A stretch of 5,264 nucleotides of DNA from JBFJWU01 sp041623475 [NCBI: bacterium] (GTDB taxonomy: Bacteria; J088): positions 1 to 5,264 of the forward strand of contig JBFJWU010000256.1 in assembly GCA_041623475.1 (NCBI GenBank), in the 5' to 3' direction. Shown here piece by piece: positions 1-5,264 of the stretch. The position numbers and the translations under genes are program-made. Below the pieces are notes generated by a model, which did no database searches, was not told the origin of the DNA, and was given only the letters and a program-made list of their open reading frames with translations. How positions within the stretch are numbered: the stretch's first letter is position 1; the number at the start of each line of letters is the position of its first letter.

Positions 1-2
1 CC

Positions 3-1079
3 CACCACAGCGACCATCCCGAAGATGCCGTTGATATGGACGATGTCCTGCAACCGGAGGACGTCGAAAAGGTTGCTGAAATCTTCCAGACGCCGCTGAC
101 CGGCGCTTACAACTGGGACTACGAGATCGCCGATGCCAAGATCAAGCGGCTCTACGAACTGGGCAAGAAATTCAACTGGAACGTCGAAATCGACATCGAC
201 TGGAGCTACACCCACCCAAAGTCCAAGTTTCCGAACGACGAGACGTTCAACCCCTGGGTTGGCGACAAGACCTACGACTCTATGAGCGAAGAACAGAAAC
301 TGGATATCGCGTGGCACTTCCACTCGTGGACGCAAAGCCAGTTCCTGCACGGCGAACAGGGCGCGTTGCTGGTCGCATCGCAGCTGGTGTCCTGTGCCCC
401 GACCTACGATGCCAAACTGTACGCGGCATCGCAGACGTTTGACGAGGCCCGGCACGTTGAAGCGTTCAACAAGTACCTGACGCACAAGGTCGGGTTTATG
501 TACCCGGTCAACAAGCACCTCAAAATCCTGCTGGACAAGATCCTGACCGACCCCCGCTGGGACCTGAAGTTTATCGGCATGCAGATCATTATCGAAGGAC
601 TGGCCCTGGCGGCGTTCCATAACCAGCGCCTGCTGTCCAGGGACCCGCTGATGACCAACCTGACTGACTACATCATTCGTGACGAAGCCCGGCACGTTGC
701 CTTTGGCGTTACCTACATGGAACAGTTTGTAAAGTCCCTGTCACAGGAAGAACGCGAGGAACGGGCCCATTTTGCATACGAAGCGTGCGTCGTAATGCGC
801 GAACGACTGGTACCGACGGATGTCTTTGAGGTCTGGGGCTGGGATGTTGAACTGGGTCGAAAGAAGATGCTGGAAAGCAAGGTCATGGACCAGTTCCGCA
901 ACCTGTTATTTACGCGGATTATTCCCAATTTGAAAAAGATTGGCCTGATTACAGATTCCATCCGGCCAAAATACGACGAGTTGGGGATTCTCGAGTATGA
1001 AAACCTTGTCGACGACGGGGTGATCGACTGGGCCTCGATCGAGGAAGAATACCCCAAACTCGAACCAATTCGGGGATAA
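3..1079 (+). CDS. R2/ferritin-like diiron-carboxylate protein, 5' partial
   Basis: Predicted soluble four-helix-bundle protein binding two irons, probably an oxidase or oxygenase of unknown substrate. Numbering from the Met codon at 36, it shows the full six-ligand set of the R2/diiron superfamily: E107 (HGEQ), E137 and H140 (DEARH), E187 (IIEG), then E217 and H220 (a second DEARH). The two half-sites are both spaced 30 residues from first Glu to ExxH, matching the pseudo-symmetric helix pairs of this fold. The residue four after H140 is F144, where class Ia ribonucleotide reductase R2 has its radical tyrosine, so a classical R2 role is unlikely. There is no signal peptide. The frame stays open upstream of the Met at 36 to the window edge (11 more codons, His- and Asp-rich) and no Shine-Dalgarno precedes that Met, so the real start is probably outside the window. 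The fold is confident and the reaction is not. AurF-type N-oxygenases, acyl-ACP desaturases and R2-like ligand-binding oxidases are related alternatives. Confidence 0.85.
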   Translation, partial: HHSDHPEDAVDMDDVLQPEDVEKVAEIFQTPLTGAYNWDYEIADAKIKRLYELGKKFNWNVEIDIDWSYTHPKSKFPNDETFNPWVGDKTYDSMSEEQKLDIAWHFHSWTQSQFLHGEQGALLVASQLVSCAPTYDAKLYAASQTFDEARHVEAFNKYLTHKVGFMYPVNKHLKILLDKILTDPRWDLKFIGMQIIIEGLALAAFHNQRLLSRDPLMTNLTDYIIRDEARHVAFGVTYMEQFVKSLSQEEREERAHFAYEACVVMRERLVPTDVFEVWGWDVELGRKKMLESKVMDQFRNLLFTRIIPNLKKIGLITDSIRPKYDELGILEYENLVDDGVIDWASIEEEYPKLEPIRG

Positions 1080-1087
1080 TACCAGAC

Positions 1088-1106
1088 CGACCGCCGCCTG
1101 CGGTCG
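1088..1106 (+). terminator. GC-rich hairpin after the diiron gene, possible terminator
   Basis: A perfect 7-bp inverted repeat, CGACCGC (1088-1094) and GCGGTCG (1100-1106), with the 5-nt loop CGCCT, begins 9 nt after the diiron gene's TAA stop. Position and GC content fit a transcript-end hairpin. No run of T follows (the next bases are ATCGCAGGG), so it is not a canonical intrinsic terminator. It could instead be an mRNA 3'-end stabiliser. Confidence 0.35.
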
Positions 1107-1161
1107 ATCGCAGGGAACCATTTATCGGCGTTCGTCGCGTATCGTCAGGCCAGCTGCTGCA

Positions 1162-1186
1162 GGACGATGTTGTTGTGGGACGATGT
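1162..1186 (+). repeat. 9-bp direct repeat GGACGATGT, 16-bp period, before the glucosidase start
   Basis: GGACGATGT occurs at 1162-1170 and again at 1178-1186, just upstream of the ATG at 1189. The second copy overlaps the only Shine-Dalgarno-like bases, GGGA at 1177-1180 (8 nt before the ATG). A 16-bp period is longer than one helical turn. It could be a regulator-binding pair or chance; the same 9-mer also occurs inside coding sequence at 38-46 and 3513-3521, which weakens a regulatory reading. Confidence 0.3.
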
Positions 1187-1188
1187 AG

Positions 1189-2784
1189 ATGCCCATGAAC
1201 AGCGACACGAACCAACCCTGGTGGCAATCTTCTGTCATCTACCAGATCTATCCCCGCAGCTTCCAGGACAGTAATGGTGACGGCATCGGCGACCTGCCAG
1301 GAATCACCCGCCGCCTGGATTACCTGCAGGACCTGGGGGTCGATGCCATCTGGCTGTCGCCCATCTTTCGTTCGCCCATGCACGATTTTGGCTACGACAT
1401 CAGCGACTATCGTGCGATCGATCCCGTCTTTGGCACGGCCAATGACTTTAAACATTTGCTGCGCGAGGCCGATCACCGCCGGATTCGTATCATCCTGGAC
1501 GGTGTCTTCAATCATACGTCAGACGAACATCCGTGGTTTCGTGAATCCCGGTCGTCAACCGACAATCCCCGCCGGGACTGGTACATCTGGCGCCGGAAAC
1601 GAAACAACTGGCGGTCAATTTTTGGCGGTCCGGGCTGGGAGAAAGATGACGCCACTGGTGAGTACTATTTCCATTCCTTTCTGACCCAGCAGCCGGACTT
1701 GAACTGGCACAACCCGGCCGTCGAATCCGCAGTCGTCGATGAAATCCGCTACTGGCTGGACCAGGGCGTGTCCGGATACCGACTGGATGTCATCAATTTC
1801 TTCTTCAAGGATGCCGGGTTCAGGAACAATCCGTTCGGGCTTGGCCCGACACCCCGTCCCTACGACCTGCAACAACACATCTATGACCGCAATCGACCGG
1901 AACTCCACGACCTGATGAAGCGCATGCGGTCTGTGTTTGACGAATACGACGCGATGATGGTCGGGGAAATCTTTTCCGAGACCCGGGACGCCCGGCTGGC
2001 TGCAAGCTACCTGGGTGCCGGTGACCAGTTGCACCTGTCATTCGACTTCTCGCTGATGTACACACCGTGGGATGCCCGGCGGTTTGAGGCCGAACTGCGA
2101 ACGTACCACGACGCGATTCACCCTGACGCCTGGCCCTGTACGGTCCTGTCCAACCACGACCAGCCTCGCAGCCTGACCCGATTCGGCAAACGCGATGCCG
2201 ACCGACGGGCGCGGGTCATGGCAGTCTTGCTGATGACCGTGCGCGGGACGCCCTTCCTGTACTACGGCGAGGAAATCGGCATGACGGACGCGCGAATACG
2301 CCGTCGCCAGATCGTCGATCCACTGGGCAAACGGTACTGGCCATTTCATCCAGGCCGGGACCCCGCACGGACCCCGATGCAATGGTCGGCTGGTGAACAC
2401 GCCGGATTTACAACGGCACAGCCCTGGCTGCCGGTCCATCCTGGATACCCGCACACAAATGTAGACAGCCAACTGCAGGACGGTGATTCATTGCTGGCGT
2501 TTACCCGGCAGTTAACGCGACTGCGGAGGGAACACCCGGAATTGCGCGCCGCAGGCCTGGAATTTGCCGAATCGGGCACGGTTCCACCGGACGTACTGGC
2601 CTACCGGCGTGGCGACATGAATATTTTCCTGAATTTTTCCCACCGCAATCAGTCGGTGGCCGTTGCCGGACCACAGTCCATCATCCTGTCAAGCAGACAA
2701 CGAACGGAAACCGAGATGTCCGGGCAGATTCCCCTGCAACCCTGCGAAGCAGTGATTTGCAGGCCAATCGCAACAGGCCGTTAG
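1189..2784 (+). CDS. GH13 alpha-glucosidase (alpha-amylase family)
   Basis: Retaining glycoside hydrolase predicted to release glucose from the non-reducing end of short alpha-glucosides in the cytoplasm; no signal peptide is visible. All GH13 landmarks are present in a 531-residue protein of normal family length: the Ca-binding loop DSNGDGIGD (27-35), region I DGVFNHTS (104-111), region V QPDLNW (168-173), region II GYRLDVINF with nucleophile D200, region III VGEIF with acid/base E260, region IV SNHDQPR with stabiliser D324, and GTPFLYYGEEIGM (353-365). The later stretch DPLGKRYWPF..GRD..RTPMQW (377-399) resembles bacterial alpha-glucosidases of subfamilies GH13_23 or GH13_30. V201, right after the nucleophile, is the residue linked to alpha-1,6 preference in oligo-1,6-glucosidases and yeast isomaltase. 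The ATG at 1189 is chosen because GGGA lies 8 nt upstream; the ATG at 1195 is an alternative. No sugar transporter or regulator adjoins it, so the natural substrate is open. Confidence 0.95.
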   Translation: MPMNSDTNQPWWQSSVIYQIYPRSFQDSNGDGIGDLPGITRRLDYLQDLGVDAIWLSPIFRSPMHDFGYDISDYRAIDPVFGTANDFKHLLREADHRRIRIILDGVFNHTSDEHPWFRESRSSTDNPRRDWYIWRRKRNNWRSIFGGPGWEKDDATGEYYFHSFLTQQPDLNWHNPAVESAVVDEIRYWLDQGVSGYRLDVINFFFKDAGFRNNPFGLGPTPRPYDLQQHIYDRNRPELHDLMKRMRSVFDEYDAMMVGEIFSETRDARLAASYLGAGDQLHLSFDFSLMYTPWDARRFEAELRTYHDAIHPDAWPCTVLSNHDQPRSLTRFGKRDADRRARVMAVLLMTVRGTPFLYYGEEIGMTDARIRRRQIVDPLGKRYWPFHPGRDPARTPMQWSAGEHAGFTTAQPWLPVHPGYPHTNVDSQLQDGDSLLAFTRQLTRLRREHPELRAAGLEFAESGTVPPDVLAYRRGDMNIFLNFSHRNQSVAVAGPQSIILSSRQRTETEMSGQIPLQPCEAVICRPIATGR

Positions 2785-2801
2785 CACTGCCGGCTGACGG
2801 C
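2777..2801. terminator. stem-loop between convergent genes, possible bidirectional terminator
   Basis: GCCGTTAGC (2777-2785) can pair with GCTGACGGC (2793-2801) to give a 9-bp stem with one G-U wobble on the + transcript (A-C mismatch on the - transcript) and the 7-nt loop ACTGCCG. The 5' arm contains the glucosidase TAG stop (2782-2784). The stem lies within the 27-bp gap to the converging permease gene, which ends at 2812. No clear T tract follows on either strand, so it may act as an mRNA 3' structure or an imperfect terminator. Confidence 0.45.
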
Positions 2802-2811
2802 GCTGGACCGT

Positions 2812-4578
2812 CTAGAATGGCCAGATCATGGGGGCCAGCAACGTCGCCACGACCCAGATCATCAGGCTCAGCGGCAGGCCGATCCGCGTAAAGTCTGTAA
2901 AACGGTAGCCGCCAGGACCATAGACCATCAGGTTCGTCTGGTAACCAATCGGCGTAATAAAGCTGGCCGACGCTGCGACCATCAGCACCATATAAAACGG
3001 CATCGGGTCCACCTGCATTGCGGCGGCAGATGCCTGGGCAATAGGAAAAACCAGGACCGCGGCGGCATTGTTGGTCACCAGCTCCGTAAACAACATGGTG
3101 ACACCGTAGACCGCAAACAGGACCCAGAATGGATGACTGCCAGCCAGGCCAATAATCAGGTCCGCAATCGCCCCTGCCGCCCCACTGACCAGCATCGCCT
3201 TGCCCAGTCCCAGTGCCGCCCCGATTGCCACCAGCAGGCGCCAGTCGATCGATCGCCGGGCGGCTGCCTCGCTGCAGCACTTGGTCGCGATCATCAGCAT
3301 CGCCGCGACCAGCGCTCCCTGGAACATGGTCAGCAACCCGGCGGCGACCGTGCCAACCATCAATCCCAGGATACCCACGGATACCCAACGTTTTTCGTAT
3401 CGTGGCGGTCGCAAATCGTCGACGCGACTGACCAGATAGAAATCCCGCGAATCCCGCCGGCTGTCCATGAATGACTGGTGCGCCTCGAGCAACAGCGTAT
3501 CCCCCGGCTGCAGGACGATGTCACCAATACGGGATTCGACACGTTCGCCATTGCGGGATACGCCGATCACGACCGCGTCGTAAAACGATCGGAAACGGCC
3601 GTCACGGATGGATCGTCCGATCAGCGGGCACAGGTTGGAGACCACGGCCTCCACCAGGACACGATCCCGGCGGGGCGAGTCAAGTTTAAAGACCTGGTTT
3701 GTCGCCGGCTGCAGCCCCGGAAACCGGTTGAGGTCGACCATGGATTCAACAACACCGACAAAGACCAACTGGTCGTTACCCAGCAGGCGCTGGTTCCGGC
3801 GGACGGCCGTCAGGATATCTCCGTTGCGACTGACTTCGGCCAGGAACGCGCCTTCCAGCCGACGCAGCCCGGCTTCTTCGATCGTCTTTCCGTCGACCGC
3901 GCCGCCCGGCTCAACAACCATTTCCAGCGTATATTCGCGGGCATCCGCCAGCGAACTGGCTGCAGATCGCCGGTCAGGCAACAGTCGCCGACCGACCACA
4001 GTCAGGTAGACAAGGCCCAGCAACGCGCAGGGCAATCCCAGCATCGTGATTGTAAACATGCTGGTTGACTGCATTCCAGCGTCCAGGATCATGCCGTTGA
4101 TAATCAGGTTGGTACTGGTGCCAACCAGGGTACACATCCCCCCCAGGATCGACGCATAGCTCAGGGGAATCAACAGTTTGGATGCCGGCACCTGGTTTCG
4201 CCGTGCCCAGTCGTGAATAACCGGCATCAGTAATGCAACAACCGGAGTGTTATTCAGGAAGGCGCTCAAAACACCTGTCGGCAGCATGGTCCGGACCTGA
4301 GCCGGCATCACCCTGGTGGTTTGCCCCAGTAACCGCTGCACAAATACGGTCGAAACCCCGGTTTCGCGCAACCCGGTCGCAACGACAAACAGCACCGCAA
4401 CCGTAGCCAGACCCTCATTGCCAAAGCCCGCGAACGCCTGCCCGGCCGGCACGACCCCCAGCAGGATCAGAACACCCAACCCGCCCAGCAAGGCAGTATC
4501 TGCGTTTACCCTTGACCGCGCCAGCATAACCAGGACACCGCCGATGGTTCCAATTGTCAGCCAACCGTCGAATTCCAC
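2812..4578 (-). CDS. SLC13/DASS-family anion permease with two RCK_C (TrkA-C) domains
   Basis: Inner-membrane secondary transporter, expected to import a divalent anion such as sulfate or a dicarboxylate, probably with sodium. The N-terminal membrane half holds LNNTP (N109-P112, numbered from the GTG start) and GTSTN (153-157). The C-terminal half repeats the pattern with VTNNAA (T502-N504) and PIGYQTN (543-549), followed by GPGGY; these paired NNT/STN-type hairpins are the DASS substrate and cation sites. Between the halves, about residues 200-395 are hydrophilic and contain two RCK_C-like domains (about 216-280 and 298-366), as in bacterial SLC13 permeases of the YfbS type. The frame also opens from a TTG at 4596, but that codon has no Shine-Dalgarno. 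GTG at 4578 has GGAG at 4590-4587, 8 nt upstream, and gives a family-like N terminus (EFDGWLTIG). It converges on the glucosidase and is divergent from the serine hydrolase. The substrate cannot be read from the sequence. Confidence 0.93.
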   Translation of the reverse strand: MEFDGWLTIGTIGGVLVMLARSRVNADTALLGGLGVLILLGVVPAGQAFAGFGNEGLATVAVLFVVATGLRETGVSTVFVQRLLGQTTRVMPAQVRTMLPTGVLSAFLNNTPVVALLMPVIHDWARRNQVPASKLLIPLSYASILGGMCTLVGTSTNLIINGMILDAGMQSTSMFTITMLGLPCALLGLVYLTVVGRRLLPDRRSAASSLADAREYTLEMVVEPGGAVDGKTIEEAGLRRLEGAFLAEVSRNGDILTAVRRNQRLLGNDQLVFVGVVESMVDLNRFPGLQPATNQVFKLDSPRRDRVLVEAVVSNLCPLIGRSIRDGRFRSFYDAVVIGVSRNGERVESRIGDIVLQPGDTLLLEAHQSFMDSRRDSRDFYLVSRVDDLRPPRYEKRWVSVGILGLMVGTVAAGLLTMFQGALVAAMLMIATKCCSEAAARRSIDWRLLVAIGAALGLGKAMLVSGAAGAIADLIIGLAGSHPFWVLFAVYGVTMLFTELVTNNAAAVLVFPIAQASAAAMQVDPMPFYMVLMVAASASFITPIGYQTNLMVYGPGGYRFTDFTRIGLPLSLMIWVVATLLAPMIWPF

Positions 4579-4602
4579 GCGTTTCGCTCCATTCAAACAT
4601 TG

Positions 4603-4638
4603 CTGCCGCGAGCCGAAATCACCCAGTGGCGCGGCCAG
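4603..4638 (-). other. possible stem-loop in the permease 5' leader
   Basis: CTGCCGCG (4603-4610, + strand) pairs with CGCGGC plus AG (4630-4635 and 4637-4638), giving 8 base pairs with one bulged base (4636) and a 19-nt loop. If the promoter at 4653-4681 is real, the whole structure lies in the untranslated leader, 12 nt before the Shine-Dalgarno at 4590. It does not hide the ribosome site as drawn. The region is GC-rich, so chance pairing is likely enough to keep this tentative. Confidence 0.2.
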
Positions 4639-4652
4639 GCAGCAGTACCCTA

Positions 4653-4681
4653 ATTATCGCGCATTCATGGCGACCAGTCAC
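4653..4681 (-). promoter_or_regulatory. sigma70-like promoter for the SLC13 permease
   Basis: On the minus strand GTGACT (4681-4676) is a 4/6 match to the -35 consensus and GATAAT (4658-4653) a 5/6 match to the -10, separated by the optimal 17 bp. Transcription would begin near 4646, leaving a leader of about 68 nt before the GTG start at 4578. It lies in the divergent spacer, in the only clearly AT-rich patch there. I found no comparably good pair on the + strand for the serine hydrolase. Confidence 0.5.
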
Positions 4682-4754
4682 AGACGCTCGTTCCTGTCGG
4701 CAAACGTGCTGTTTTTGGCGGCACGGGATGGTGCAGTCAGCTATCCTTATTCCT

Positions 4755-5264
4755 ATGCGAAAAGTCGGCACCCAGAACCGCATTCGGGTTTTCCCGGCCA
4801 GTGAAGTAACATCGATCAATACGGACGCAGAAGTCAGCCCGCGATCCGTTGGCCTGGACGAGTCCGATGTTGCGGCTGTCTGGGACGCGGTCTGCCGCTT
4901 TTATTCCACAGGACTCCAGCCCGCTATCGCAATCAGCCTCCGTCGCAGCGGCCAGGTTGTGCTGGACCGAGCCATTGGCCACACTCACGGCAACCTGCCG
5001 GGTCGATTTGATCCGGCCCAGTTGCGCCAGGCGACACCGAAATCATTGTTCAGTCTCTTTTCCGCATCCAAGGCCGTAACGGCCATGTGCATTCACTTGC
5101 TGGACGAACAGCAAAAGATCCACCTGGACGACCGTGTTTGCGACTACATTCCCGAATTCCGGGCCCACGGAAAAGAAAAAATAACAATTCGCCACATTCT
5201 TGCCCACAAGGCCGGCATCCCGTTTGTCGATGGTGTTGACATTAACCTGGACCTGCTGTCTGAC
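4755..5264 (+). CDS. serine hydrolase, class-C beta-lactamase/PBP-like family, 3' partial
   Basis: The reading frame is open for 170 codons and is cut by the window end. It shows the N-terminal part of the beta-lactamase class C/esterase fold: an opening strand region (AIAISLRRSGQVVLDRAIG, about residues 57-75), then LFSLFSASKAVTA with the SxxK active site S103 (nucleophile) and K106, then LDDRVCDYIPEF (124-135), and ITIRHILAHKAGIP (143-156). The last segment matches the family's usual IRHLLTHTSGLP stretch, with HKAG in place of HTSG. The Tyr-x-Asn and C-terminal motifs would lie past the window. The family covers esterases, peptidases and beta-lactam hydrolases, so the substrate is unknown; a true AmpC is not implied. 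No signal peptide or lipobox is visible, which argues for a cytoplasmic enzyme, unlike most periplasmic relatives. ATG 4755 lacks a good Shine-Dalgarno. An in-frame ATG at 4728 (adding MVQSAILIP) is the alternative. Confidence 0.85.
   Translation, partial: MRKVGTQNRIRVFPASEVTSINTDAEVSPRSVGLDESDVAAVWDAVCRFYSTGLQPAIAISLRRSGQVVLDRAIGHTHGNLPGRFDPAQLRQATPKSLFSLFSASKAVTAMCIHLLDEQQKIHLDDRVCDYIPEFRAHGKEKITIRHILAHKAGIPFVDGVDINLDLLSD

Noticed and set aside
949-1515. 188-codon open frame on the minus strand
   Set aside because: It spans the end of the diiron gene, the spacer and the start of the glucosidase on the opposite strand; its low-complexity Arg/Ser/Pro-rich C-terminal part and lack of any recognised motif mark it as an artefact of GC-rich coding DNA.
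1615-2034. 139-codon minus-strand open frame inside the glucosidase
   Set aside because: Fully antisense to the GH13 catalytic region, where the plus-strand frame carries all the catalytic motifs.
2681-3388. 235-codon minus-strand open frame overlapping the permease 3' end
   Set aside because: It runs in another frame of the permease gene on the same strand and its Gly/Arg/Asp-rich translation has no membrane or domain pattern, whereas the permease frame has full family motifs.
3478-4068. 196-codon plus-strand open frame opposite the permease
   Set aside because: Antisense to the RCK_C and membrane region of a convincing permease; Arg/Gln/Asp-rich with no ribosome site or recognisable domain.
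4316-4804. 162-codon plus-strand open frame running into the serine hydrolase start
   Set aside because: Mostly antisense to the permease N terminus; Thr/Ser/Pro-rich, no motif, and it overlaps the hydrolase in a different frame.
1-5264. Mobile elements, CRISPR arrays, tRNA or rRNA genes, or a multi-gene defence or biosynthetic system
   Set aside because: I found no transposase motifs, terminal inverted repeats, repeat-spacer pattern or tRNA-like fold, and the four genes have no shared pathway logic.

Overview
The window is a gene-dense stretch of bacterial DNA, moderately GC-rich (about 55-60 % by eye), with four protein-coding genes and short spacers. I see no RNA genes, insertion sequences, CRISPR arrays or phage genes. 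The gene set (an R2-like diiron protein, a cytoplasmic GH13 alpha-glucosidase, an SLC13/DASS transporter with two RCK_C domains, and a class-C beta-lactamase-type serine hydrolase) suggests a heterotrophic, probably Gram-negative and perhaps gammaproteobacterial organism. That assignment is an inference from gene content only.

Layout. Bases 3-1079 (+) encode an R2/ferritin-like diiron protein that is open at the left edge, so its true start probably lies outside the window. A 109-bp spacer (1080-1188) holds a perfect 7-bp GC-rich hairpin just after the stop, and a 9-bp direct repeat over the ribosome-binding region of the next gene. Bases 1189-2784 (+) encode a complete 531-residue GH13 alpha-glucosidase. 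Its stop lies in a 9-bp stem-loop in the 27-bp convergent gap to the next gene. Bases 2812-4578 (-) encode a complete SLC13-family permease of 588 residues, best started at a GTG with a good Shine-Dalgarno site. Its upstream region holds a sigma70-like promoter and a possible structured leader. Bases 4755-5264 (+) are the first 170 codons of a divergently transcribed serine hydrolase cut by the right edge.

How they fit together. Nothing in the sequence ties the four genes into one pathway. The glucosidase would release glucose from imported isomalto- or malto-oligosaccharides. The permease would import a di-anion such as sulfate or a dicarboxylate. The diiron protein and serine hydrolase have visible active-site motifs but no assignable substrate. 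I read this as an ordinary chromosomal region, not a new multi-gene system. The points most worth a second look are the diiron protein, which has all six metal ligands but phenylalanine where R2 has its radical tyrosine; the isomaltase-type valine in the glucosidase; and the convergent stem-loop.
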